Source of the DNA: Chloranthus sessilifolius
Taxonomy: Eukaryota > Streptophyta > Magnoliopsida > Chloranthales > Chloranthaceae
Assembly (NCBI GenBank): GCA_021018995.1
Contig: CM037593.1
Location: 9,638,088-9,702,087 of the forward strand
Direction of reading: 5' to 3'
DNA length: 64,000 bases
A model generated the notes under the pieces. That model did not search any database and was not told the origin of the DNA. It saw only the letters and a list, made by a program, of their open reading frames with translations. The translations under genes were made by a program, and so were the position numbers. Shown here in pieces: positions 1-11,243 of the stretch; position 1 is the stretch's first letter; every line of letters starts with the position of its first letter.

Positions 1-44
1 CACCGAAGAAGCGAGAGGCTATACTTCTTCACTTCCCGCACTAT

Positions 45-491
45 GTGATGCATCTCTTGGACCAGCTTGGGTGCCCGATTTACGATGATGAAGAGATGGG
101 TGATATGCAATTCTATCACTACGGCATGAATGTTTGGGATAAGAGCATCAAAGCTATTCTACGTGTGACGCCACCTCCAATTGAAGTCGATGAAATACCT
201 CCTCCCCGACCAAACCCCACACAACGCCAATGCGGTGGCATTAGACAGCCTCGTCCTGAAGAGGTCCCCGATTTTAACGCCGAGGCAGCAGTTGCTCGCC
301 TCGAGGCGCGGATGGATGGGGTGAGTACCACTGTGGGAGGTATTGATCGACGGTCTAGGTTTCAGACTTCTCTCCTCATGCGGATGGCCCGGGAATCTTT
401 CCCTGGACGTGCCGACGAATTCATCGCAGGAGCACGAGCGGCGATGATTGAGGAGGGAGCTCCTGAATTTGATGATGATGATGATGCTTAG
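45..491 (+). CDS. Retroelement accessory reading frame (env position)
   Basis: A 148-codon frame ends in a run of aspartates. It lies between where pol should end and the internal G-rich tracts, which is where Athila-like elements carry extra, non-gag-pol reading frames. The product is acidic at its C-terminus and has a proline-rich stretch near residues 43-60. No signal peptide or membrane span is visible, so an envelope role is not supported. The frame is open to the left, so the true start may be earlier. I do not recognise the domain with certainty; it resembles plant-specific transposon-associated proteins of unknown function. Confidence 0.4.
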   Translation: MMHLLDQLGCPIYDDEEMGDMQFYHYGMNVWDKSIKAILRVTPPPIEVDEIPPPRPNPTQRQCGGIRQPRPEEVPDFNAEAAVARLEARMDGVSTTVGGIDRRSRFQTSLLMRMARESFPGRADEFIAGARAAMIEEGAPEFDDDDDA

Positions 492-730
492 TGTTTTTGT
501 TCAGTGTTTTTGTTTGTTAGTATGGGTGTTTGTTATTTTTGTTTGGTTTGATGTGTTTTGAGATTTGTTTTTTTTTTTAGGTAGGGTCAATTGTAGTTTG
601 TTTAGTTGATCTTTTTGTGGATGATGGGCTCAATAGTGTACTCAAATCATTTCAATCAATGCAATCAGAGTGTTTTTTAGCATGGTATATTTTTCTCTAT
701 ATTCTCGGATTGGTGCATTTGTGCATCAGT

Positions 731-985
731 CAATCGATTGAGTTGTCTCTCTCAATCGATTGAGCATTAAATTCTCAAATTCTCAGAAATTCAACTTCAG
801 TAATCAATCGATTGAGGAACAATTCTCAATCGATTAACTACTACGTGGGCAAAACTGTCTAAATCTGTCAGTAACAGAAACTTTCTAATAATTACTGCTT
901 TGAAAAAAATCGAATTTGAAACGTGCACGCAATGGCACCTTTGCATCCAGTATCAATCGATTGACATTTCAATGTCAATCGATTG
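731..985 (+). repeat. Three pairs of the palindrome TCAATCGATTGA
   Basis: The core AATCGATT starts at 732, 754, 806, 828, 955 and 977. The sites form three pairs, each exactly 22 bp apart. The bases flanking the sites inside each pair are also partly complementary (GAG with CTC; GACATT with AATGTC), so each pair can fold as one longer hairpin. The spacers differ between pairs, so the common spacing is not simply copied sequence. Confidence 0.85.
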
Positions 986-1154
986 ACTGAGTTATATTTC
1001 CATAATGATACCTCTTTCATTCCGGAATTCGAGATTTGAGTCCTTCTACGAGTTCTAGGAGTCCGTACTTGGAACGTTCTATCTATTTATACTCCTCTTA
1101 GGGTAGTCCATTCCAATAGTGAAAATTTTTATTCCTTCTCCCCAAGCTTTCGTT

Positions 1155-1418
1155 ATGGCGCCTATCAAGTACCGCACCCAATTTGCCGTGAAGAATTTGA
1201 TGGAACCGGCTAGGAAACGTCCACGACTTCACGCACCTCCACCATCGTTCGATTTGGCAAAGTATGACGCGATTGATTTAGAGCTGCCATCTCCGACCCC
1301 ACCACCAACTCCAAACTATGCACTTATTTCCCCTTCACGCGCGGGCGGCATCTCGGAGGCGATGTGGAATTACGCATTTCCGAAGCTGAAGGAAGGGAGA
1401 TCCATCATGGATGATTGA
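1155..1418 (+). CDS. Retroelement accessory reading frame, basic N-terminus
   Basis: The frame runs from an ATG at 1155 (an in-frame ATG also lies at 1119) to a stop at 1418. The N-terminus is basic (KYRTQ, RKRPRLH) and is followed by proline-rich stretches, which suggests a nuclear or nucleic-acid-associated role, but no domain is recognised. It lies in the same accessory zone as 45-491, downstream of a palindrome array. It could be the start of a longer frame in related copies. Confidence that it is expressed is low. Confidence 0.35.
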   Translation: MAPIKYRTQFAVKNLMEPARKRPRLHAPPPSFDLAKYDAIDLELPSPTPPPTPNYALISPSRAGGISEAMWNYAFPKLKEGRSIMDD

Positions 1419-3356
1419 AGGGCTTAGGACTATCAGCTTTAGGGTCTAGTTTTAGGAGTCATTTTTATTGTTATTTGATTTTCATGTTCTAGTTTAGGTT
1501 CTTCTTAAATTTGTTTTAGATTAGGTTATTCTTCTCTAAATTTTCAATAAGTGTCATAATTTGCTTAGTTTAAATAAAGTTTAGTTTAGTTATATATTTA
1601 TGTTTTGCACTTTTGATCACAATACCTTTCACTTGGCTTGCTTTCATGGTCCTCGATTGCATTAAACAGGTTTGGGGGGGGGTCTCCCATACTTTCTATC
1701 CATCAAAGCCAATGAGGACATTGATTAATTCAGGTTTGGGGGGGGGGGTGTATTGTCGAGGCTGTTTTTTGGATCTTTAAAGTTTATCAGTCAATAGATT
1801 GAGATCACTGTCTCAATCGATTGACTGATGCCCATTAGCCTATTTGGAAAATTAGCATCAGTCAATCGATTGAGACCATTGTCTCAATCGATCGACTGAT
1901 GACCATTAAACTTATGAATCTCGAATTTTATTCATAATCTTTAATTGTTGATGATCGGGAATTCCTAAAAAAACCTAGTGAGCTTTAAAATTCTTTATCC
2001 TCGTTTTTGATGAGTGCTAAAATAAATTTGGAGTATCTTTGAATTTCCTGGTTAAATTGTTGAAATCTCATATTTTCTGTCTTTAATTTGTTGACTTCAC
2101 ACGTGTTATACCATTACACTAGAAATCATTGTGTAAAAACTCAAGGCAAAAGGCATCGTTACCATCGTGAAAGGAAATGATCTAAGGCCATTATTGGCTC
2201 GTTTGTGCCTAAAAGGCCCCACCTTATATTGAATTTATCTTATTGCACCCCTTTTGAGCCTCAACTGAAAGATTTTGTCTTAATTATTCCTTGTAAGCTA
2301 TATTAGCCCACGCCAATGTGAAAAAGCCTTACCCTGTTTTCTCTGAGAAATTAGGGATGAGACCAATGAAGGAAATTGAGAGCTGTGGTAGTTATATTTG
2401 TAAGGAATACAGGGCAGAAAAACGTAAAAAGAGGGAGAGAAAAAGAAAATTCAGTATTAAGAAATATATGAAAGTGGTGTTAATGAGAAAAAGAAAAGAA
2501 GGAGAAAAGTGTTTATGAAAAGAAAAAGGTCCTAGAAACGGTGAAAAAGGAAGTTGAAAAATCAGAAAATCAAGTGTGTTTCTTATTCCGATTTCTCAGA
2601 GCAATTTGAATCCAATCTTCCCTTTTTTTCTTGACCATTGACCCGAGCCCCATTACAACCTTAGAAAAGACATTTTTGATCCACTTATGAGCGGTAAATG
2701 CCCTTGTGGAGAGTGCTTATATAATGTCTATAGTGCTTGATATATGCATGCTTAGGATACAAATATCTTTCTCAAATGAGATTTCTCTTAAAATTCTTTG
2801 GTACACCATCCTTCTTATAACATATGAGATTTTTCTAATTTGTGTTAAAATTCCATATCACATGTGAGAGAAAAGTAAAACTATTCATCGAAGTGAGTTC
2901 ATTCTGAGTGTATACACATGGTAAGGATTGAGTCTGGACATGTGATCTAGAGGTTCCTAGTTTAAACTCATCCTTAGATAAAAGAATTTTTGTAGCGATA
3001 AGAGCATAACATTGTGAGGCATAAATCATGAGCACTGGAAAAACAATGAATTGAGTGAGCACTAATAAATTGAACATGGTAAGAAGCAGTCTAAAGGATT
3101 TTCCATAAGCATTTAACTACTTAAGGGCATTACTAAGAAATTCTGAAATTCATAAGCTTTGAAGTTTGTAGGTATCTTCCCTGAAAACCTTCAGGAGACA
3201 CAACTCCTCCACTAGGGATCACCTAGGGGTTTAAAGGCTTGTTGCATAGGCTAAATGCAATCGTGTTCCCTATGAAAGTGGCATTTAATTTTTAGGATGT
3301 TAGTCTTATTTGCTTTTACATATTTTTCATTCTCTTTGCTCGAGGACTAGCAAAGT
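1419..3356 (+). other. Noncoding spacer of Athila-like element with two internal G-rich tracts
   Basis: There is no convincing coding sequence here. Two polypurine-like tracts (GGTTTGGGGG type) lie at 1669-1682 and 1731-1749, about 1.6 kb before the functional-looking tract at the LTR. The minus-strand Athila-like element has counterparts near 50413 and 50463, at a similar distance from its own LTR. Parts of the spacer, for example around 2190-2230 and 3180-3290, also match that copy in reverse complement. The arrangement is therefore a family trait. Confidence 0.6.
1793..1893 (+). repeat. Two pairs of the TCAATCGATTGA palindrome
   Basis: Sites start at 1793, 1815, 1864 and 1886, giving two pairs at exactly 22 bp. 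The second pair sits in an imperfect inverted repeat of about 46 bp (1857-1902) with arms of about 21 bp and a 4-base loop. This is the clearest hairpin of the set. Confidence 0.85.
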
Positions 3357-3622
3357 GTAGGTTTGGGGGTGTGATTAGTGCTGAAATGTGACTATATTTC
3401 TTACCTTAATCCCTACACTTAGCTGTCCGATGAAAGCATCTGATGATTGTTGTGAGGTTTTAATGATTACAGGTGATTCTGGCCGTTGGATCGTAAAAGA
3501 GCATAAAAGAGGGTAAATAAAGGATACAAAAAGGTTACGGATAAAAAGGTCAAAAGAAGCATCGAAATCCGTGAAGCAGCTCAACATCCACCAAGAGAAT
3601 GGAGAATCTATCCCTGGATGTC

Positions 3623-3727
3623 AATCGATTGAGGAATAAGTGTCAATCGATTGACAAGAGAAGACAAGTCCACCCCACTTACTCTGAATCAAAATTCAAT
3701 CGATTGAAATTTTACTCTCAATCGATT
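3623..3727 (+). repeat. Two palindrome pairs upstream of the LTR TATA box
   Basis: AATCGATT starts at 3623, 3645, 3698 and 3720: two pairs at exactly 22 bp. The array ends about 30 bp before a TATA box, a typical enhancer position in U3. The related minus-strand LTR (47263-48640) lacks the array. Confidence 0.85.
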
Positions 3728-3758
3728 GAGGCTATGAGGGATAGGGTTTGCTCGACCC

Positions 3759-3766
3759 TATAAAAA
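3759..3766 (+). promoter_or_regulatory. LTR TATA box
   Basis: TATAAAAA in a clean context (CCCTATAAAAAGG), about 390 bp into the LTR. It lies directly downstream of the palindrome pairs and upstream of a T-rich leader. Confidence 0.6.
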
Positions 3767-4731
3767 GGAAGCTATGAATCATCATGGGGGATTCCTCTTT
3801 AATTGTTTTTTTTTTATATCATTGAGGGTTCTTCCTTTCTTCTTCTTGTTTCTTCTCAGTAGATTGTATTAGGATTTATTTTATCCTCTTTTATAATCGT
3901 GAGAGCATAGATTGTACCTAGGAACAAAAGCATTGTAAGGAGATTTTGAGAAATAAAAGAGCATTGTTAATATGATATCTTCGGATCTACAACGGGTTTG
4001 TATACCGAGGATGAGCGGCTAAAGTAATTTGCTCAGGGGGGAAGCAAACCGGAGATAAGTAACTGTTTTATTATTGTCTCTACAATTTCATAGTTTTGTC
4101 ATTGAATCATTCTGTTATAAGTATGTGCTTGGTTGAATATTATCGAGTCTTCATTTACAGTCATTGATCGTGGTTATCAACAACCGTAAAAGAAGCACTC
4201 CATCTAGATTTGTTCCTGCAGGCCGATCTAGGCTGCGGAATGATTGATTTATCATTATCGTGGCTTAGGATTTTGAGATATGCTATCCTTTTCATATGAC
4301 TCATACCGCAATGATAGGCTAAGTCATAGTTTTTAGATAGGGTATGCCGGATCCATAGTTGCGTTCTTCTCGATTCATTTGTTTTCCTAATAAATGATGG
4401 TGTTTTGACTTAAATTGAATTTATGAGATTAAATGGTAGAAAAGTTATGAATCGATGGTTAGCTAACTCCTTGATCAATTCATAAACTGTCATTTTTCTC
4501 CTTTATCATAATTTGTTCCATCTTAATTTGATTAGTTTTCTTTTATTGCATTGAAAATCGATTGGTACTTGTGTGGTAAATTAAATTTCTCCCTTGGTAC
4601 TTCCTTGGGTGTTTTAAAGTCTCTGAAAGAATTAGATAAATTTCACATTTCCTTGTGGGTTCGACACTTCTATTTTTACTGTGCTACAATAGAACTTATG
4701 CACTTGCAAGGGTTAAACTTAAAATCGATCA

Positions 4732-6990
4732 GGTTGCATCCGTATATTGACGCCAACATTCCAAATTTCACGTGACCGCGAAAGAAATTACACCGTGACG
4801 AAGGCTTAAAAGTTGTGTGCCGTATCTTATTCATTTTTCTTAATATACATATGCCCTAATATACTTTTAAGTGATGAATGTCACACGAAATGCAAATGGA
4901 ACATATAATAAGAAAGCATCTAACCATAGGAGAAACTAATATTACTCCTAATTTGGACGTCTCGCTCATCATTAAGAGAGAAGAAGGCGGCCTATAATGC
5001 CGGTACGTGCGTATTATAATACGTATCACAAGGTGATGTTAGACTAGTCTCACAAGCTAGATCTTGTCGATCTGATGAAGACCAACTGGTCATTTGTGAA
5101 ATTTGGGTAAGGATTGACTCTCGTGTAATTCACACAAATTTTGACCGTCGGATCCTTATCACACGGTTTTCATGGTATATATAATCCAATTTAGGTCGAT
5201 ATGAACTTATATATATAATCAGGGTATAGGCTATTTAAGTCTCTCAAAGTTTTGACCCTTGCTTTGGTCCTTTGGACTCTTATCTAGAAAGTCATTGATT
5301 CGGGTCAAGGTCATGTTAAATACGATTATCGAGGTGTCTACATTCTCATGGTGTGAGCAAAAGATACACCTAACAAGTTATTGTAAGCCTCGAAGTTGGG
5401 TTTGAGCCATTCCTTGAAGATTGGTCCGCGATTTCTCACACGCGTTTAGTTACATTGGATATATGAGCCTATTAAGGGTCTATAAACAAGACAGGCCCAC
5501 GAGGCCCATGGTCCTTTGTAATTATTGAGGGTCTTGAATGACCTATATTATTGATGGACAAGACCTTATTTGTATGGGTGATGTCCCAATTTTTCTAAAA
5601 AAAGTCAGACTCAAAATTTATTGATGGCACCTAGTGACCATGAATCTTACATTTTGTAAATCCTGAGATTCGGTGAAGATTTTAAATATGAAATTTTTGG
5701 TGGACCTAAATCAGTGAAAAAGAGGACTTTTTCGCCCACTAAACTTTTGTCGAATATGGAAGAATCCACATGAAATGACACCCAAAGTCTTCTATAATAA
5801 GAAGGGCTCACGTGTGCATTTAGGCAATTTTGTTTTTGAGCCATCAGATTTCATCATGAGCGATCAGGCCTAGAGACGTTAAAATTTTTCAAACATTAGG
5901 TTGGGTTCGTGTTTTAGCTAATACATTAGTTTGACCCAAAATTGGGTCAATCAACTGACATCTTTATCCTAATTGTACACGGCTCAAATCCCTTAATTTT
6001 TCCTAGATTTTCATGCTTTGAAAAGCATGCTGATAGACACAATGAGATTATTTTGATCTGACATACTTGACTAAGTTTTTCTCAAGATCATTATAAACCT
6101 GAGTGTGTTGGCTGATCCGGCCCGATTTTCAAAAATTTAAGGAGTCAAAGATGACTGACTTAAAATTCCAAGTGGCACACACATACAACAGTCATGAGGC
6201 TTTTTCCATTTTTGGAGTGGCACTAAGGCTGAGGTATATTTATTTTCAGGAGGATCTCACAATCCATTTTATATATGGTTAGGTGGTACAAGATTTGGCT
6301 TATGGCCTTGAACCAATTGTCCATAGTTTGGGTGCAACAGGGGGTCAAAGTGATCACCCGACAATGGTTGAGTGTTTATAATTTTTCTTTTCTTGATATA
6401 ATACCACACGTAAAACGAGGTAGATAATTAATTTATGATAATAAATGATCATCCGATGTGAAGTAGGCATAAAATTAGAGGGGGTTATCCTACTGAGCCG
6501 AATCCGGAAATAGTCTCCATTAAAGTAATTTGTGCGGTCAAAGTGGCCTCTTTTATCACATGTAGGTAGTTAAATAACAGGAATAAAATTTCTACGAAGT
6601 GTTAGAAATTTTCACTGATTTTGGGGGCTCTGAAAATAATATATTAAGCGTGATAAAAGGAGATCTAAACCGTTAGATGGGTAGTACATCAGAGAGTATG
6701 GAGGGTCTCCCTACTAATATTTTACCAACCATGTCCATGGGTTTGAGATCGGGAAAGTTAAACCATGACCTTTACCCTGATCCAAAACATGTGTGTTGTC
6801 GCATGTGCGATTGTGCATCGTCATGACCGGGGTCTTCGACGCCGAGGTCTGTAAGGTCTATTCATGAATCACTTTCAAACGAAAAATGAAGGGTACTGGG
6901 TATCCTACATCGACGTCAGAGGGTTTGACCATCGGATCAGCCTTTTGACTTTTATGGCCTCTTGAAGTATGCCAAAACTCATAAAAACCT
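4732..6990. other. Unassigned AT-rich intergenic sequence
   Basis: No convincing gene or domain was found on either strand; the open frames here are short and unlike known proteins. The segment may include the remainder of the minus-strand LTR that starts at 7818, but I could not find a left boundary. Phrases such as GACCGTCGGATC recur in plant repeats, so old transposon sequence is likely. Confidence 0.4.
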
Positions 6991-6999
6991 GATTTTTAA

Positions 7000-7353
7000 G
7001 GTTTTTGTCAATCGAACGGGATCGATTAACATTTATAGAGGCCACAAATAGATCGGAGTGAAATCGGAAGGAAACCTACCTGTTAAAGCGTGATCGCGAA
7101 GATTTAAGATTCGATTGATTCGGATGGTCTCGGGTCCGCATAGATCGGGTTCGACGCGTCGATTTGAGTTGAAGTGGACGGCTCGGCCGTTGACGACTCC
7201 ATCAAGATCACCTTTGGTTTCTTCTTAAACTCAATACACAAAAGGTGGCTGGGCTGTTTGGGCTAATGGTGAAAGAGAGAGGGGGAGAGAGAGAGGGGAA
7301 ATCTCAAAAGAAAATATGTAGAGAGAGGTTTTGAGAGATGGGTAATGGGTCAC

Positions 7354-7423
<70 letters not shown>

Positions 7424-7818
7424 TTCTGGGTTTTCTTAATATAGGGATAAGGGAGAGGGGATGCCCGACTAGGCAAGTCTTCCCAAAAAGAATAAATAAA
7501 TAAATAAAGCAAGAGTCCAAAGGGCTCTAGTGATTTGCAATCAATGGTGGTCTTGCCAAAAAAAGAAATAAATCCCTTAATAGATGGGATTTTATTTGGC
7601 CTAGTTATCTAAAAGGAGGAAGAGTCTAAAATGATTCTTTCTCTCTCTAGAATTTGGTTGCCAAAAATGGCATGCAAATCTAGAATTCCGGTGCCAAAAT
7701 CCAACTCAATCTCTTTCTTTCTTTTTAAGTAGTGACAAGGTGTGGAGCACCCATACAGAATTTGGTGCTCCTCCTCATCTAAGACCATATAATATGATTT
7801 TAAAATTTCGGGTCATAA
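7000..7818 (-). repeat. Start of a minus-strand Gypsy-type LTR
   Basis: Read on the minus strand from 7818, the sequence begins TGTTATGACCCGAAATTTT. This is the TGTAACGACCC-type start seen in the chromovirus LTRs of this window. It is followed by a GGGTGCTCCACACC motif that recurs in the LTR at 62360. A TATA-like CTATATTAAG lies about 375 bp in. The left limit given is only the last part I can compare; the LTR probably extends further left. No internal region was recognised, so it may be a solo LTR. Confidence 0.4.
7354..7421 (+). repeat. Compound (GT)n-(GA)n microsatellite
   Basis: About 18 GT units (7354-7389) run straight into about 16 GA units, inside the minus-strand LTR. It explains the His-Thr and Leu-Ser repeats in a spurious reading frame across it. 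Confidence 0.95.
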
Positions 7819-9950
7819 CAAGGAGCGTGAGAATTGTGAATTATAAATAAGGTTTTCTTTTAATTAGGAAACTTAAGTTAAGGGATGCGAATTGTGAGTT
7901 AAAAGTAGAAATAGGTACCTCTGTGATTCAAAGGGAGAAGAAGGGTATTTTTGTTATAATAAAGTGTGGAAATAAAATTAGGTTTCATGCTTTTACTAAC
8001 AGTACTAGTAAAAGTGCACGTGTGTCGCACATGTTTACATATATTATGAAAAAATATTTATAAAATCTTTACAATATTCAAATACATTAAAATTTATGCA
8101 TTATGATTGTGGAAGATTCATTATGTGGAAGATCAGGGTGAAAAATGATCTCCACTGTTTGATCCGAAGCAGTAAACTTGTTGGAGCGAATAGAGGTACT
8201 CTATGATTTATTGTAGCAGATAGAAAATGAAGAAAAAAATAAGTCCTTGCCTGGTGCTACTTGTACAAATTTAGTTCATCCAACTTGCCACATCTCATTT
8301 ACGATAAAATCAATTCAAGTAATCACTTTTAGAGATGTGTTCCACGTGGAATTAATATTTGACTGTAGGTGGGCCATAATTTCCAGATTTCTTGTGTGAC
8401 AAATTAGGACTAAAAATGATCTCCACTATTTGATTTGAGGCAATCAATGTTATGGACAGTTGTGACACATGAAACTCCATCTAAGTCATATGAGATTGAA
8501 GAAAGATATTTGAGGTCAAAGATGGACACAAAATGTGGTTTCTATCATGTACAATAAAAGGCCATCATCTGATTCAATAGATGTGTCATACATGTCAGAG
8601 GATGGAGATCATGTTTTGTGCCAATTTTGGGCCTCAAAGATCTTTACATAAGAGTCTTCAAATCGATATCGCTTAGATGGCATTCCATATGGTACATATC
8701 CTAAAACTATCCAAGTATTTCTTTTTAAACATGTCAAAAAATATATATTTGTGCGTAAGTTATAGCTCCCTCATTGGTTAGGGCAAGAAATGTGAAATGT
8801 CCCTACCCATTTTAATTTTTCATTTTCTTTTTTGATTGAGTAACTAAGTATTCAAATTCTGATGTCTTCGGTAGCGTTGTTGTTTGTGCTTCCAAAGAGG
8901 TTACCAGTTTGATAGTTCGTCCCTCTCCCTCAACAAAGACCTTTGGACACATGTACATGATTGAGGGATAGGTAAGATTGACCCAAAACAACATCTCTAT
9001 TATCTGATTTGACATAGTCAATCATTGATTCAAATGATCCATGCACCCTTATAAAGGACACCTGATTTACATGAAAATTTTCCACGATTTTATTTAGGGA
9101 GCCATTAATGGCACACACAAAGTTAGCCCAAACACACAACTTAAAAAGAAAGACGCATATTTTAGGCAGCTGCGTCATGTGAAAACACCATTTATGCCTT
9201 GTAATTGAAGACTATCATCTAGAGATCTATGATGGAAAAAATTGGCACAAAGCATATAATTCAATGCAATCAACTCTTGCTTTTATAAGTATAGTATAGT
9301 ACTTTATTCCAATCTTCCACGTGACATAGATCCAAAAAGTGGCCCTAAATCCATTGGAGCGTGATGTACGTGTGCCATTGATTTAAGAGAACTTTTTTAG
9401 ATTTTTATAGACCTCCAATGGATGTACCATCAAAGAGGTGATGTAGATGGCAATGCCCTCTACCAAAATTATTCCATTATCTAAGAGTAAATAAGTCTCT
9501 AGTCACCTCGAAAATCGACCCAAAGACGCTTACTTAAAAAAAAAAACCAGCAAAGTAAATTCCTGCATTTGATAAGTGTTCTGTGAACGCATATTTGACC
9601 TTTGATCAAATACCCATATGGGTAGAATCACAAAAATTTCAGTATGATCACCCCCTCCCAATGTTTTATGATTCTCATATATGACGGTTAGAATTCTTCG
9701 GTTCTAACAGGAATTATAAAAGTTTAATTTTTGACTAATTACGCCATAATTCGATCAAATTGCATTATCACTGTAAAATTATTTTATACATGGGTAAGTC
9801 ACATTTTTTGTGGTCATGAATATTCTAACATGTTATCAATATTTGATTTATTCTTATTGTACTATGTCTATCCACATAATTATCAAACATAAAGTGTACG
9901 TCATGAAATGAGAAAAAAATTCATAAGTTTATAGGTCGTTTAAGACATGA
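7819..9950. other. Unassigned intergenic sequence with repeated fragments
   Basis: No gene is supported. A phrase of about 40 bp (AAAATGATCTCCACT followed by TTTGAT) occurs near 8140 and 8410, and its inverted form GATGGAGATCATGTTTT occurs near 8600. This suggests decayed MITEs or a foldback. Similar wording around 9230-9400 may be further copies. Frames on the minus strand (8812-9178) overlap each other and show no known domain. Confidence 0.35.
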
Positions 9951-9959
9951 ATAAAAATT

Positions 9960-11014
9960 TACGACAAGACAAGTCAAGGATTATAATTATATCTACTCTA
10001 AAAAGACAAGCGATCGTCCTGCATGTTTGATTTTTTATTTTAATAAGATCTCATCATGTCATGTCAATACGTGGACCAAACACGAGCCACCTCGATGAGT
10101 AGGGGCTACCGCTAATTATGAGAATTATTCATGAGCGATGATAGACGGGATTCTCATCGGTATAAATATTACTTTAACTTTGACACCTATTATGTGCGAA
10201 AATGACTTTTAAGTTAGTATTTAATTCATGTAAGAATTACAGGATATGTGTTACTGGGACTAATCTACTTCTCATGGGTATGTTTCACGAAATATGAAAG
10301 AACTCAAATTTTATAATAAATAAATTATGTGTAAAATTTTAAACACATGATTTTGAGATCTCAATCTTATAATCGTAAATTTGCTAGTTTTGCCATATTT
10401 TATGATATATCTATCTCTAAATTATCGTCATATTAATGAGGTAAATTTTATGCATGCTACTTAATTAAATGTTTAAAGTTATGCAGGGTAATTAACTCCT
10501 CCCTACTAAGTACTATGAAATTTTTTGCTTACCCCGACACTTTTGTGTCGTTAATCATCCTACCCTCGATTTCTCAGAGGACAAAGTACTCGAAGAGGAG
10601 GATCCTGATTATCCATCATCGGAAGAGGAAGATCATCCAGAAGATATTTATCCGTAGATTAATTACTTTAATTTCATGAGATTTTGGGTCAATGAATAGA
10701 TGATACTTTTATTATTTTATTTCAATTTATGTTTTGAGGAGTGACACTTGGGCCACAAGACTTTATTTGAATGATTTATTAAATGAGTTTAAATTACATA
10801 GTCGGTTAATTTAGGCTTAGTTGAAAAATTATATCAATATTGTTACCTTTTATTAACACATGATCTATATGCAGATATCTCTTAAAGAAAAAAAAAAAAA
10901 TGGCTCGTATTTTCTTAAATAGTTTACCATCATATTAGAATTAAACCAATATTGCATGCATATGACACGAATTTTAACGACACAAATTTTCGTATAAAAA
11001 TTCGGGTCGTTACA
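9960..11014 (+). repeat. Chromovirus-type LTR fragment (3' part)
   Basis: The right end reads AATTCGGGTCGTTACA, a typical Gypsy LTR end. The order of parts matches the family B LTRs (14367-17075, 42546-45157): a stretch around 10080-10165 resembling their GGGGTTACCCATCGG region, then an AG acceptor-like site and a short acidic reading frame. The left boundary was not found and 9960 is approximate. No palindrome array of the GATCGATC type is seen here. Confidence 0.45.
10577..10657 (+). CDS. Acidic DPDY peptide frame inside an LTR
   Basis: After TTTCTCAG, a 26-codon acidic stretch contains EEEDPDYPSSEEED and ends in a stop. The same DPDY core, phase relative to AG and stop context occur at 16579-16689, 44653-44763 and (minus strand) 56711-56812. 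It is probably a small exon or leader frame of the LTR transcript. Its function is unknown. Confidence 0.45.
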   Translation, partial: EDKVLEEEDPDYPSSEEEDHPEDIYP

Positions 11015-11243
11015 AAATCATTGTAGAAAAGTATTATTACCTTGTAAACTATTTTTAGCTTTTCCTTATAATAGTGGGTGAATGATGATACTTACCATAA
11101 ACAAAGAGAGTTTTTCTAAATACGAATTTTTTTTTTTTAATGCCCTTTTGTAAAGCCACAAAGATGAAACAATTAATCAGCACCAATTAAAACGTTTCAA
11201 ACTAAAATATATGCCTATTGGTCATTGATTTTTTAGTACATAT

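Larger units (their letters stand above)
1..4731 (+). mobile_element. Athila-like Ty3/Gypsy element, 3' part
   Basis: The element enters the window from the left, so gag-pol is not visible. What is seen is a region with two accessory reading frames (45-491, 1155-1418), a noncoding spacer with G-rich tracts, a polypurine tract ending at 3371 and a TG...CA long terminal repeat at 3372-4731. A related element on the minus strand (47263-54590) shares the LTR ends, the internal G-rich tracts and parts of the spacer. That copy shows an Athila-type pol, which is the basis for the family call. The element is a relic as far as seen; its upstream end cannot be judged. Seven pairs of a 12-bp palindrome lie in it. 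Confidence 0.75.
3372..4731 (+). repeat. 3' LTR of the Athila-like element
   Basis: The LTR runs from TGATTAGTGC to AAAATCGATCA, 1360 bp. It is preceded by the tract GTTTGGGGGTG, which fits a polypurine tract and marks this as the 3' LTR. The homologous LTR on the minus strand (47263-48640, 1378 bp) has the same ends. Genomic flank follows at 4732 (GGTTG); the partner target-site duplicate would lie outside the window. Confidence 0.8.

Noticed and set aside
45-491. Envelope gene of the Athila-like element
   Set aside because: It lies in the env position, but no signal peptide, membrane span or cleavage site is visible, so only an accessory frame of unknown role is claimed.
5146-5230. Possible acidic DPDY frame in the minus-strand LTR region (CCTGATTATATA on the minus strand)
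   Set aside because: Only the PDY-like codons match; the acidic context, AG acceptor and stop position are absent.
7231-7512. 93-codon minus-strand frame with His-Thr and Leu-Ser runs
   Set aside because: It spans a (GT)n-(GA)n microsatellite; the frame is open only because of the dinucleotide repeats.
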